Assembly (NCBI GenBank): GCA_965206975.1
Contig: OZ242253.1
Location: 124,001 to 188,000, forward strand
DNA: 64,000 nucleotides
Direction: 5' to 3'
From: JAAXGI01 sp965206975
GTDB lineage: Bacteria > Gemmatimonadota > Gemmatimonadetes > Longimicrobiales > Gaopeijiaceae
Shown here: in pieces, positions 45,558 to 54,016 of the stretch
How the letters are laid out: the number at the start of each line of letters is the position of its first letter
How positions within the stretch are numbered: position 1 is the stretch's first letter
Notes under the pieces: generated by a model
The model's input: the letters and a program-made list of their open reading frames with translations, nothing else
Database searches by the model: none
Told to the model about the DNA's origin: nothing
Program-made: the position numbers and the translations under genes

Positions 45558-45845
45558 CTAGATTTCGTCGAATTGGATGATTTCTGGCGCCCCTTCCATA
45601 AATTCGAAGAGCGCACCACCGAGCGTCCGGAAGTATTCTTGCTCCGTATGGAACTGGCACGCCGCCTGGTCCTTGTAGCGTTCGACGAATAGGTACAAGC
45701 TTGCGTCTTCCTGCGATCGGGCGAACACGTAGAGTAGGCAGTCCGGTTCGTTTGACTTGACCGCTTCAACCAGCCGTTGGGCGACTTTTTCAAACTGGGG
45801 GGCCGTACCGTCCTTGATTCGGGCCTTCGCGATGATTCCGACCAT
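45558..45845 (-). CDS. ABM-domain (antibiotic biosynthesis monooxygenase-like) protein
   Basis: 95 residues from the ATG at 45845 (MVGIIAKARIKDGTAPQFEK); a longer start exists but adds non-homologous residues. The ferredoxin-like ABM fold is seen in FEKVAQRLVEAVKSNEPDCL, LYLFVERYKDQAACQFHTEQ and FEFMEGAPEII. Small dimeric proteins of this type include quinol oxidases (YgiN), haem oxygenases (IsdG) and isomerases; which one cannot be told. No neighbours on its strand suggest a pathway. Confidence 0.78.
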   Translation of the reverse strand: MVGIIAKARIKDGTAPQFEKVAQRLVEAVKSNEPDCLLYVFARSQEDASLYLFVERYKDQAACQFHTEQEYFRTLGGALFEFMEGAPEIIQFDEI

Positions 45846-45916
45846 ATCCCGAACCTGGGCCCTGTGCCCCTTAGCTCGCAAGCCCGCGCCTATGGACCCG
45901 GCCCTCACGTATCACT

Positions 45917-46231
45917 TTAGCGCACCCGGGTTCTCTGGGCAGTAGATCGACGAGGAGCCGGGGTTCGGAGAAACAGGGGGTTGCCCTCCATGCGACCCGA
46001 GGCGACGCCGACCCGGTCGAACGCCTGCGTGAAGGCGCCCCTTGAGGTGGCCGAACGCCACCCGGAGCGGCAGGCTCGTATCTCTGTGACCTGAAGCGCG
46101 GTGGAGGAGGGTGGCGCCGCCGTCTCGTAGTCGCGGAGTCTCGCCAGACAGCACCGGATCGCCTCACGGATCCTCGCGAGAGCCTCGTCCCGCGTCCGCC
46201 CCTCAGCCTGATACCCGGGAACGTCGGGCAA
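45917..46231 (-). pseudogene. HicB-like antitoxin remnant
   Basis: The segment LPDVPGYQAEGRTRDEALAR, then IREAIRCCLARLRD resembles the partially folded RNase-H-like domain of HicB antitoxins (LPGxxxxGxTxEEAlxnireAi). The expected N-terminal strand (VLTEKDEDG) is in a different frame just upstream at about 46260, and the C-terminal 60 residues do not continue the family. I therefore treat it as a broken copy. I looked for a HicA partner on both sides and could not identify one convincingly. Confidence 0.42.
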
Positions 46232-46337
46232 CCCACCCCTTCGCCCCGCCCGTCTTCGTCCTTCTCGGTGAGAACCGGCGCCGCGCGCGCCAGGGGGACC
46301 GCGGAAGCGACCCGGGGGAGGAAGCGCGGAGCTGCTC

Positions 46338-47309
46338 CTACGGACTCACCCGAACGTCCACGATCACGTTCGTCCAGCAGCAGAAGAACTCGAAGTCACT
46401 CGGCTGAATCCTCCCCCCGGAATCGTTGTAGACCTGCAGGAGAAGCCGGTGCTCTCCGGGCGCCTCGAAGGTGACATCGGTCCTCACCTCCGCCCACGCA
46501 TCCGGCCCATCCATCCACGTCTCCGAGTCGATCACGGCCCGGCCCCCTACGGCCACGCGCCGCTCCGTGCCCGCCTCGAAGCGAACCTCGCCCGGCCCCT
46601 GGTACTTGTACCAGCGGAGCGTCATCCCCGTCCGGTCCTCCGGGTCGAAGGGGTTGTCCCGCCGGACCCAAGCAGTCAGAGGGAGGGGGGCGTGCGCCGT
46701 TGCCTCGTAGGGACCGTCCGCAAGGGGGGTCCGCCCCATGGCCTCCGGCCCCTCGGGATCCAGCTTCACCCGGGGCGCCGCGTTCTCCCGCGAGGGCTGG
46801 AGCGGCTCCTCCAGATGGTAGGCCTCAAATGTGATGCGGCCCGGGGAGGCGTACGGCGTACCCATCCCATGGGCACGCGGGTCGCTCAGCTCCCAGACGA
46901 GGTCCTGATCCCCCCAGTCCGCCGGGACCGTCGCGCTGAATATGCAGTAGTGCCGGCGACCGCCCGGGGGCACCGGGAGGAAGTGCGTCGGCTGCAAACC
47001 GTTGAATTCCTCGGGCGACACGCGGTTGTCCCGTCCGATCGGGATCTCGAGCACCTCCTCCGTATTCACGTTGAAGTATCCGAAGCAGAGCTGATGGGTC
47101 CCGTCCGGATTCGTGTACCACCCCTCGAAGATTGGCACGACGGGCCCGCCGCGCGACCGAAGGAGCTGGAGATCGTTCTGGTGCCCCCCGGCCGGAGCGA
47201 CCCTCTCCCACCCGGGGACGCGATGCTGGCCTTCGAGCGGGACCGCATGCGCCCCGAGGATTGCGAGTCCGAGCGCCATCCGGGCGGACGCCGCGACCCG
47301 CCGCCTCAC
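46338..47309 (-). CDS. Secreted protein of unknown function, coupled to the haem/copper gene
   Basis: 323 residues from a GTG at 47309 that overlaps the upstream stop by 4 bases (GTGA). The start gives an Arg-rich n-region then a hydrophobic core (MALGLAILGAHAVPLEGQ), a secretion signal. The body contains beta-strand-like segments (VVPIFEGWYTNPDGTHQLCF, HYCIFSATVPADWGDQDLVW, GRITFEAYHLEEPLQPSREN) and a C-terminal carbohydrate/immunoglobulin-like stretch (EAPGEHRLLLQVYNDSGG). No family recognised. Coupling suggests it works with the upstream monooxygenase-like protein. Confidence 0.78.
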   Translation of the reverse strand: MRRRVAASARMALGLAILGAHAVPLEGQHRVPGWERVAPAGGHQNDLQLLRSRGGPVVPIFEGWYTNPDGTHQLCFGYFNVNTEEVLEIPIGRDNRVSPEEFNGLQPTHFLPVPPGGRRHYCIFSATVPADWGDQDLVWELSDPRAHGMGTPYASPGRITFEAYHLEEPLQPSRENAAPRVKLDPEGPEAMGRTPLADGPYEATAHAPLPLTAWVRRDNPFDPEDRTGMTLRWYKYQGPGEVRFEAGTERRVAVGGRAVIDSETWMDGPDAWAEVRTDVTFEAPGEHRLLLQVYNDSGGRIQPSDFEFFCCWTNVIVDVRVSP

Positions 47310-48754
47310 CGCCCCGCGAACCCCTCGAGACCACCCCGCGCCCCCTCGGGGAGCCATACGCTCACGCGCTCCTCCGCGGGCAACGCAAGCTGATCTTCCG
47401 CGAGCCGGATCCGCTCGCCGAGGATCGTCTCGTACTCCGCCTCCGTCAGGTACGTCACCGCCATATGCATGTGGGACATCGCGTCCACGCTGCGGCCGCC
47501 GAAGGCGACCCACTGGTCGGGGTCGATGGAGAGGGGATTGTTCGCCGTGTTGTCGAGCTGCGTCCGGAAGAGGAGAGCTGCGCCCTTCGGGAGGAGGGGG
47601 CGCGCGTTGTCGTCGTAACTGTAGGAGATCTGCCAGTTGTGGTCGTAGGAGTTCACTGAGGTGAGGACCTCGCTCGGACTCCCCGGATGGCCCATGTGGT
47701 CGCGAACCCTCTCCGACCAGATCACCTCCACCGACTGAGCCACGCCCTGGAGATGCATGTGAGGGCGAACGCTGTTGATCATGATCGGCTCGTCGAGGAC
47801 AACGACCCGCGTCAGTGTCTGCGTACCGTGGGGCGGCACGAGGATGTCCCTCGCCCGGGGCTCCCCCGGCGTCATCTGATCGATCAGCTGATGGAACTCG
47901 CTGCTCGAGGCGTAGAGGGGCGGCCGGTCCTCGGGGTGGAACCAGAGCGCGACCGCGACGTCGTCCACGAACGCCTCCCCGATCAGCGCGTAGTGGAGAC
48001 CCCAGCTGAGGCTCCCCGCCCCGGCGCCGAGGAGGATGCCCGTGTCCTCGGGGAAGAGGTCCCAGCTCTTGCCCGCGCCCGCCCCGACGATACGACCCGA
48101 GGGGCCGTCCGCCAGGCGGAGAGAGACGTTGTTATGGTGGAGGGCCCGGCGTCCCTTCTGCGTGTTCCGGATCTCCGCTCCCCGGAGGTAGCGGGGCGCC
48201 TCGAGAGCGGGCCACTCCAGGGTGACGTTCGGCCACTGGTCCTGCCCTTCGGCGGGGAGGGGTATCGGGCCCGTGGAAAGCACCATGTCCGGGGGGCCGA
48301 GGAGCTCTTGGAGCTCCCACCCCTGCGCCCAGTCCCAGCGCCCCTCCGGGGAGGACGCCAGGTCAGCCGGATCCCCTTCGGGCGCGCCCGCGTCGACCCA
48401 GCGGACGATCGTCGAGATCTGCTCCTCGCTCAGCGAGATGTCGTTCTTGTACGCCTGCACGCCGACCGTCGGATCCACGCCCCACGGCGGCATGTGCCGT
48501 ACGGCCACCTCCTCCCTGATCATCGGCGCCCAGGGGAGGATCTCCTCGTAGGTGGAAAACGGCATCGGGCCGAGTCCCCCCTCGACGTGGCACCGCATGC
48601 AGACCTCGTGCATGATCGGGGCGACGTCCCGAGTATAGGTGGGAAGAGCGTCCTGGGCCCGAAGGCCGGGGGCCGCCCCCACCCCGAGAAGGAGGACGGC
48701 CGCCGAGAAGGCGGCCCGCCGCCCGTGCACTCGAAGCAGTGCTTCATTTATCAT
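47306..48754 (-). CDS. Secreted protein with cytochrome c and copper-monooxygenase-like domains
   Basis: 482 residues from the ATG at 48754, with GGGGAGGGGAGA upstream. After a signal peptide comes a c-type haem site CMRCHVEGGLGPMPF at about residue 52 and the family pattern TYEEILPWAPMIREEVAVRH, MPPWG and EEQISTIVRWVDAGAPEGDP. The C-terminal half has the His-Met pairs of type II copper, ascorbate-dependent monooxygenases: RPHMHLQGVAQSVEV and DAMSHMHMAVTYLTEAEY. I infer a periplasmic oxidoreductase; the substrate is unknown. It is similar in its first part to the partial protein at the right edge. Confidence 0.82.
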   Translation of the reverse strand: MINEALLRVHGRRAAFSAAVLLLGVGAAPGLRAQDALPTYTRDVAPIMHEVCMRCHVEGGLGPMPFSTYEEILPWAPMIREEVAVRHMPPWGVDPTVGVQAYKNDISLSEEQISTIVRWVDAGAPEGDPADLASSPEGRWDWAQGWELQELLGPPDMVLSTGPIPLPAEGQDQWPNVTLEWPALEAPRYLRGAEIRNTQKGRRALHHNNVSLRLADGPSGRIVGAGAGKSWDLFPEDTGILLGAGAGSLSWGLHYALIGEAFVDDVAVALWFHPEDRPPLYASSSEFHQLIDQMTPGEPRARDILVPPHGTQTLTRVVVLDEPIMINSVRPHMHLQGVAQSVEVIWSERVRDHMGHPGSPSEVLTSVNSYDHNWQISYSYDDNARPLLPKGAALLFRTQLDNTANNPLSIDPDQWVAFGGRSVDAMSHMHMAVTYLTEAEYETILGERIRLAEDQLALPAEERVSVWLPEGARGGLEGFAGR

Positions 48755-48910
48755 CGCTCGATCTCCCCTCCCCGAGTCATCCCCTGATCCTGCTTGAATC
48801 ATAGTTCTCTTGGCCCGACTTCCGCCAACACCGACCTCCTCGTGCCCCCTCCGATCCGCGAAGGGACGCCCGAGAGCGGCCTCTCCCGCGCCCCCTCCCC
48901 CACTCCTCCC

Positions 48911-50491
48911 TCACGACGGATCGTCCGGTCGCATCCGGTGGAAGTCCGTGACGGCCTGGTACGCAGCCGCCACCGCGAAGAGGCGCTCTTCCCCGAAGGG
49001 AGGCGCGCCCATCGCCACGCCGCGCGGCACCCGGTTCCCGGTCTCGGCGTCCTCGTCGAAACCGATCGGCATGCACATGAGCGGGAGCCCCGTCCCGTCG
49101 AAGGGCCCCGTCTCCGTGGTAAGGACCACGTCGCACTGGCCGAAGAGCTGCGACACGATCCGCTCGAGGAGGAGGTTTCGCGCCTGCTGCACCTTTACGT
49201 AGGTATCCGCGCTCTGGAGCATCCCGTTCAGGAAGCGGGGGAGGCGGTCGGCAAAGTCTCGCACGTCGCGGCGCAGGTGCTCGATGAAGAAGGCCGTGGG
49301 ATCCCCGTGCGATCCACCGAGTGGCTCTGCCGTCAGCTCCTCCCACTCATCGGGGAGCCTCACCTCCTCGACGATCTCGACCGAATCATTCCGCTCGAGC
49401 TCGCCGACGAAGGCCCGGCGAAGCTCGTTCACCCGCTCATTCTCGTCCGCGAAGTACCCGGGCCAGAGGCCGATCCGGGTCGGCCACCGGACGCGGGGCC
49501 GGTCGCCGGGAAAGGGCGTCGCGGCGCGAGCGTAATCGGGGGGATCGGGAAGCCCGAGCGTCCTCGGGTCGTTCGGGTCGGACCCGGCCACGACCTGAAG
49601 CAGAATCGCGGCATCCTTCGCGTCGCGGGCCATCACCCCCACGTGGTCGCGGGTATAGCTGAGCGGGATCACCCCATGAAGGGAGACCCGCCCGAAGGTC
49701 GGCTTCACGCACGTGAGCCCCTGCGCGTTGCCGGGCCCCGTGACCGATCCTCCCGTCTGGGTGCCGAGCCCTGCGACGGCCAGCCTCGCGGCCACGGCCG
49801 TCGCGGAGCCCGACGAGGAGCCTCCCGGACTGTAGCGCTCGTCATCCGGACTCCAGGCGTTACGCGTCGTAGGGATCAACGTCCCGTAGCGTCGGGCACG
49901 GCCCCCGGCGAGGTTTCCCATCTGCCCCTTTCCCGCGATCAGGCCGCCGGCCGCACGCATGAACGTCACCGCCGTCGCCTCGTAGTCGGGCTGGAAGCCC
50001 TCGAAGACGAGCGACCCTCCTTCCGTCAGGAGATCGGAGGTGTAGAAGTTGTCCTTCGCCACGAGGCACATCCCCCTGAGCGGCGCCCGGCGCTCGTCCG
50101 CCGGCGTACCGTTCAGCTGCGCGAGGAGCGCTTCGCGGGCCGGCCGGTCCGCATACGCCCGGTAGACCCCGTCGAGCCCCTCGATCCGGTCCAGGTACGC
50201 ACGGACGAGATCGGCGGGGTCCAGGACGCCCGACCGGATCAGCGTCATCGACTCAGCGATCGTGAGAGCGGTCGGGTCGTCCACCTGCCCGGGCGCTTCC
50301 GCGAGGAATGCATCGGGCGTCAGCCGGGGCGGCCTCGGGAGTTCGCCGCGTGCGTTGGCGCGAAGCGGGACACTCGCGAGGATCCCGCCGGCTCCCGCCA
50401 CCGACGACACCCACGCCATCCGATGGAGGAACCATCGACGCGAGACGCTCACGTCCTGCGGGGACCCCGCCCGTGAATCAATCCGCGTCAC
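48911..50491 (-). CDS. Amidase-signature-family hydrolase, Tat-exported
   Basis: 526 residues from a GTG at 50491 overlapping the stop of the small upstream gene (GTGA). A twin-arginine signal (SVSRRWFLHRMAWVSSVAGA) is followed by the amidase signature region. Catalytic residues fit the Ser-Ser-Lys triad: Lys in CLVAKDNF, Ser in RYSPGGSSSGSATAVAARLA (nucleophile region) and Ser in GLGTQTGGSVTGPGN. CVKPTFGRVSLHGVIPLSYT and DHVGVMARDAKDAAILL follow. It cleaves an amide bond of an unknown exported substrate. A GatA role is unlikely because it is exported. Confidence 0.88.
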   Translation of the reverse strand: MTRIDSRAGSPQDVSVSRRWFLHRMAWVSSVAGAGGILASVPLRANARGELPRPPRLTPDAFLAEAPGQVDDPTALTIAESMTLIRSGVLDPADLVRAYLDRIEGLDGVYRAYADRPAREALLAQLNGTPADERRAPLRGMCLVAKDNFYTSDLLTEGGSLVFEGFQPDYEATAVTFMRAAGGLIAGKGQMGNLAGGRARRYGTLIPTTRNAWSPDDERYSPGGSSSGSATAVAARLAVAGLGTQTGGSVTGPGNAQGLTCVKPTFGRVSLHGVIPLSYTRDHVGVMARDAKDAAILLQVVAGSDPNDPRTLGLPDPPDYARAATPFPGDRPRVRWPTRIGLWPGYFADENERVNELRRAFVGELERNDSVEIVEEVRLPDEWEELTAEPLGGSHGDPTAFFIEHLRRDVRDFADRLPRFLNGMLQSADTYVKVQQARNLLLERIVSQLFGQCDVVLTTETGPFDGTGLPLMCMPIGFDEDAETGNRVPRGVAMGAPPFGEERLFAVAAAYQAVTDFHRMRPDDPS

Positions 50492-50757
50492 CTGGGAATC
50501 TCCCCCGTCCACGCGGTAAAGGGGGCCGGGTGGGCAACCGGGAGATGGAACTGCGCGTCGATCTCGAAGTCGGCCGCGATCACCTCCTGGCGCAGGATCG
50601 ACCTCGCGTTCTCGAGGAGGCGGGCCTGGTCCATCGGAGCGTCGGGATTGGACTCGGGGAGGACCGAGATGTCGATCCCGAGGAGCGTGTAGCGCGTGAG
50701 GATGTAGGCGTTCAGCTCCTCGTCACTCGGCGACGTGGGGGGAGTGGGGACTTGCAT
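50488..50757 (-). CDS. Small protein coupled to the amidase (possible GatC/AtzG-like partner)
   Basis: 89 residues, no signal peptide. A helix-rich stretch (DEELNAYILTRYTLLGIDIS, LLENARSILRQEVIAADFEI) ends in HLPVAHPAPFTAWTGEI. This outline recalls the small GatC/AtzG-type (DUF4089-like) partners of amidases, in which helical segments are followed by a Pro-rich end; the resemblance is weak and is an inference. Its stop overlaps the amidase start by 4 bases, so the two are translationally coupled. Confidence 0.65.
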   Translation of the reverse strand: MQVPTPPTSPSDEELNAYILTRYTLLGIDISVLPESNPDAPMDQARLLENARSILRQEVIAADFEIDAQFHLPVAHPAPFTAWTGEIPR

Positions 50758-50920
50758 CGTGCTGCCTCCGGCTCAAGCTGACTCAGGCTCCCTCCGCACC
50801 GTAGATCTGGCTGCAACACCCGTCAAGCGGGGCGGAGCGCACCGGATGGGTGCGGCCGGACCCAGGTGCCTCCCGGGCGCAAGGGAGCGGGCGGGACACG
50901 AACCCGGGAAGTACGCGCGA

Positions 50921-50975
50921 GCCCCTTCGCCTGCCCCACCCACGGGCCTCACCCCCCGCACCCAAGCGAAGGGGC
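50921..50975 (-). terminator. Inverted repeat downstream of the 51.0-kb secreted gene
   Basis: Perfect 10-base arms gccccttcgc (50921-50930) and gcgaaggggc (50966-50975) separated by 35 bases. On the minus strand it follows the stop at 51012 by about 36 bases. The long loop and lack of a T-run make this a weak terminator candidate. Confidence 0.35.
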
Positions 50976-51011
50976 ATCGGGCCACCTTGCACGAGAGAGC
51001 CGGGAGTTTGG

Positions 51012-51455
51012 CTACAGCTTCTCGAAGACGCGGACCCAGAGGATCTCGCCGTCGGCGTTTCGACCGATCGACATGATCGTCCGGTCGGCGTCGGCGAGAA
51101 CGCGCGTATACGTCGAGGTGATTTCGCCATGCCGCCTGTTCACGACGAACTCCGTCTTCTCGCCGAGCCGCCGAATCGAGGCGGTGCTCCCGTCCCCGGC
51201 CGCCGTCGGATGATCCTTCCCGTCGTAAGGGATCGACCACTCGTTCAGCCCCCGGCCCCCATCTGCATTCACGGACGTCATCGTGTACGTCTGGACCCCT
51301 TCCGCGATCTCGAAGACGAGTGTCTCCTGGACGGGGCTCGGGCCGATCGACTTCTCGGGGTTCAGCTCCCAGCTCCCGTTCATCTCCATGATCTGGGCGG
51401 ATGCGGGGTGAGCGAGTGCAAGAAGGACGACTGGGATCAGGCTCGGGATCTTCAT
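51012..51455 (-). CDS. Small secreted lipocalin-like protein of unknown function
   Basis: 147 residues from the ATG at 51455 with a signal peptide (MKIPSLIPVVLLALAHPASA). The mature part begins MNGSWELNPEKSIGPSPVQE and continues MTSVNADGGRGLNEWSIPYD, TYTRVLADADRTIMSIGRN. This matches a widespread group of small secreted beta-barrel proteins seen in Gemmatimonadota, Acidobacteriota and Bacteroidota, with no established role. It appears to stand alone. Confidence 0.75.
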   Translation of the reverse strand: MKIPSLIPVVLLALAHPASAQIMEMNGSWELNPEKSIGPSPVQETLVFEIAEGVQTYTMTSVNADGGRGLNEWSIPYDGKDHPTAAGDGSTASIRRLGEKTEFVVNRRHGEITSTYTRVLADADRTIMSIGRNADGEILWVRVFEKL

Positions 51456-51825
51456 TCGGACCCTCCAGGACCGACTCAGGATATCGACGGACGAACGAGA
51501 AGAAGGCATCGGCTCCGCGCCACTCCTGCAGGCGGCGGCGCCCCTCGAGCGCGCTCGGACCGGCCGCTCGCGTCCCCTCCACGGATGAGAGCAGCACACC
51601 CGGACTATAGTACGGAAACGGTCGTTCCGGCCAAGGCCGACTCCCACGGTGCCGGAGCGTTAGCGGTCGACACCGTGCAGGCGACACGATACCGGTCACC
51701 CCTTCGCTCGCCTCTTGCCGGGAGGTGCGGTTGATCGTCGCGCGAAGCGGGCGAGTTTGCACAGGCTCAGAGCCTCAAGTCAATCAATCTCAGTTTTCAC
51801 ACACGGTACGGACGGAGGTACAGTC
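51456..51825. other. Divergent intergenic stretch
   Basis: About 370 bases between the start of the secreted protein gene (minus) and the start of the broken gene at 51826 (plus). It should hold promoters for both. I see no gene and no clear repeat. Confidence 0.35.
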
Positions 51826-52111
51826 ATGGCGCGGGGATCGGACGGTACGGACGAGATCACGCTGACAAGGGGGCAGCTCCGCAAGCTGAACTCGCTTCGG
51901 AAGTCCGTCGGAGAGGAGATCGGCGAACGAGCCTTCGCCGATTGGCTCTCGGACCAGGCGGCCGCCGAGAAGACGGAACCGGAACGCGGACGTGATCGCC
52001 GAGGCCCTTTGGGCCCTCGTTCGCAAGGGGAAGCTGCGGATTCGCCCGGGGGGCTACATCGTGAAGCGCGGACGGAGGCGTGTCGTCGTCGAGCCCGTGG
52101 GCGAGGACTGA
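51826..52111 (+). pseudogene. Small conserved protein, one-base frameshift
   Basis: An ATG at 51826 (GGAGG upstream) starts ITLTRGQLRKLNSLRKSVGE, EIGERAFADWLSDQAAAEKT. After TEP the frame is lost. In the next frame the protein continues ADVIAEALWALVRKGKLRIR, PGGYIVKRGRRRVVVEPVGE to TGA at 52109-52111. One extra G in the ccggaacgc segment near 51983 would account for the break. Joined, this is a 94-residue basic protein similar to a small uncharacterised family I have seen in Proteobacteria; function is not known. Confidence 0.7.
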
Positions 52112-52157
52112 GGGCCAACGCCCGGGACCGTTCCCGGGGGTTCGGCAGGGCGCTTCC

Positions 52158-52763
52158 CTACCGGACCTCGGGACCGCCTCGCCGATCGTCGGCGACGAAG
52201 CGGTCGCGAGCCGGCATCACGACGGCCGGAAGCGTCTCGGCATCCATCACGGCATCATCCCCCACGATCCCGTTCAGATTCAGGATGTAGGAGATGACTG
52301 CGTACGTTTCGTCTGCGGTGAGCGTTCCCGGGGCAAGCTGGGGCATCGCCCTCCGGATGTAGTCGAAGAGCGTCGTCGCGTACGGCCAGTAGCCGCCGAC
52401 CGTCCGGGGAGCGCCCGGCCACTCCTCCCAAAGGTCCGGACCCACCAGCACATCGTAGGGACCCTCCGTACCGGTCACGCCGTGGCACGCGACACAGTGG
52501 GTAGCGTAGACCACCTGCCCCTCCGCCACCGTCCCGTTTCCCGCCGGGAGCCCCTCCCCGTCCGGCTTCACGTCTATGTCCCAGAGAGCGACGCGCGCAT
52601 CGGACGCCTCTGAACCGAATGCGAAGCGGTCCGGAGCCCCTACGGGAAGCGCGTACGCTGATCCGTCCGTCGGCTCGGGAGCCGGCGGTGCCTCGCTCCC
52701 GGTCCCGCCGGTGTCGCATGAAACAAGGAAGAGGGAAAGCGCGACGGCGCCGAGCGTTCTCAC
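52158..52763 (-). CDS. Cytochrome c lipoprotein, SoxD-like electron acceptor
   Basis: 201 residues from a GTG at 52763 overlapping the soxC stop (GTGA). A lipoprotein signal (LGAVALSLFLVSCDTGG) is followed by a single c-type haem domain with VVYATHCVACHGVTG at about residues 82-96 and a later AMPQLAPGTLTADETYAVIS segment holding the Met axial ligand. The gene order and coupling match SoxC/SoxD or SorA/SorB pairs, where the cytochrome accepts electrons from the molybdenum centre. Confidence 0.85.
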   Translation of the reverse strand: MRTLGAVALSLFLVSCDTGGTGSEAPPAPEPTDGSAYALPVGAPDRFAFGSEASDARVALWDIDVKPDGEGLPAGNGTVAEGQVVYATHCVACHGVTGTEGPYDVLVGPDLWEEWPGAPRTVGGYWPYATTLFDYIRRAMPQLAPGTLTADETYAVISYILNLNGIVGDDAVMDAETLPAVVMPARDRFVADDRRGGPEVR

Positions 52764-54016
52764 ACCAGATCTCCGAGTCCGAAGGTGACCTCGCCCGTGG
52801 ACGCAACCTTCCAGGCGCGCTGATTGTTCTGGTGATACGAGGTCCGCTCGCCGCGTGCTTGCCAGAGCTGCTGCACGGTCGGCTGCACGTAACCCGTCTC
52901 GTCCGTGGCCCGGCTCAGGATCATCGCCTCGCGCCCGTCCCACTCCCAGAGGTGCCGGAACCGGACCGTCGACTTCGGGAGCACCGGTTGTTGGAGCTCG
53001 GCGTCCACCCAGTTCCTGCCGCCATCCGTGCTGACCTCCACGCGTGCGACCCGGCCCCGGCCCGTCCACGCCAAGCCCTTGATCTCCCACCACCCGCGGT
53101 CTGGTAACACGAACGGGTAGGAGGGGAAGGTGATTACGGACTTCGCATCCATCGCGAAGCTGAATCGGCGGGACGTCCCGCCCCGAAGCGGATCGGTGTA
53201 CTTCGAGGTCTCGTCCCTCGTCATCGTGGGCCGGTCCGTCACCTCGATCCGGCGAAGCCATTTGATGCTGATGTTCCCCTCCCAACCCGGGAGGAAGAGG
53301 CGGAGCGGGTAGCCCTGCTCCGGCCGTATCGCCTCCCCATTCTGTCCATAGGCGAGGAGCGCGTCGTCCATCGCCTTCTCGATCGGGACGCTCCGGGACA
53401 TGAGAGCCGCGTCCCCGCTCTCCGCGAGGAGCCAACTCGCCCCCGGTCTCACCCCGACCTCCCGCAGGATCCACGCAAGCGGAACCCCGGTCCACTCGCT
53501 CGTGCTGAGGAGCCCGTCGAGCGCCTGCACCGTGATCTCCGTCGGCATCTGCTCACGGTTGTACGCGCCGCCGCCGTTGCCGGAACACTCGAGGAAGTAG
53601 ATCTGGGATACGCAGGGGTAGCGTTTAAGCTCGCTCATCCGAAAGACCATCGGCCGGTCGACCATCCCGTGGACGAGGAGCTCGTGCTCCTCGGAGATGA
53701 TCGCCGGGACTCCCGCGTGGTGCCGCTCGAAGTGCAGGTCGGCCGGGGTGATGATCCCCTTCAAATCCTGGAGCGGGGTGCGCGACGAGCTGGAAAGCTC
53801 CTGGTTGCGGGCGAGCCGCCGGAGATCTTCACCGGGCGCTCTCACCCCCACCTCGGAGGTCGGACGACCCGGTACCTTGCTCGGATCGGGCGAACTCGTG
53901 ACCACCTGCTGAGGCACGAGCTTCATCGCATCCGCCTGGGTGCGAAGTAGCCCCGCGGCGATCACCCCGGAGGTTGTCGTGAGCCAAGCTCGTCGAGTCA
54001 GCTTGGATCGGTCCAT
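52760..54016 (-). CDS. soxC: Sulfite/sulfane dehydrogenase molybdopterin subunit, SoxC-like
   Basis: 418 residues with a twin-arginine signal (LTRRAWLTTTSGVIAAGLL). The oxidoreductase molybdopterin-binding domain carries FERHHAGVPAI, HELLVHGMVDRPMVF, the Mo-ligating Cys in YFLECSGNGGGAYNREQM at about residue 144, and WTGVPLAWILREVG. The Mo-co dimerisation domain follows (WTGRGRVARVEVSTDGGRNW). This is the SoxC/sulfite oxidase family. No soxXYZAB genes are in the window, so a stand-alone sulfite dehydrogenase is at least as likely as a sulfane dehydrogenase. Confidence 0.88.
   Translation of the reverse strand: MDRSKLTRRAWLTTTSGVIAAGLLRTQADAMKLVPQQVVTSSPDPSKVPGRPTSEVGVRAPGEDLRRLARNQELSSSSRTPLQDLKGIITPADLHFERHHAGVPAIISEEHELLVHGMVDRPMVFRMSELKRYPCVSQIYFLECSGNGGGAYNREQMPTEITVQALDGLLSTSEWTGVPLAWILREVGVRPGASWLLAESGDAALMSRSVPIEKAMDDALLAYGQNGEAIRPEQGYPLRLFLPGWEGNISIKWLRRIEVTDRPTMTRDETSKYTDPLRGGTSRRFSFAMDAKSVITFPSYPFVLPDRGWWEIKGLAWTGRGRVARVEVSTDGGRNWVDAELQQPVLPKSTVRFRHLWEWDGREAMILSRATDETGYVQPTVQQLWQARGERTSYHQNNQRAWKVASTGEVTFGLGDLV

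Noticed and set aside
45870..46160. A HicA toxin gene next to the HicB-like remnant
   Set aside because: Alternative frames contain GSH and PGALK-like fragments but no continuous double-stranded-RNA-binding-like HicA pattern.
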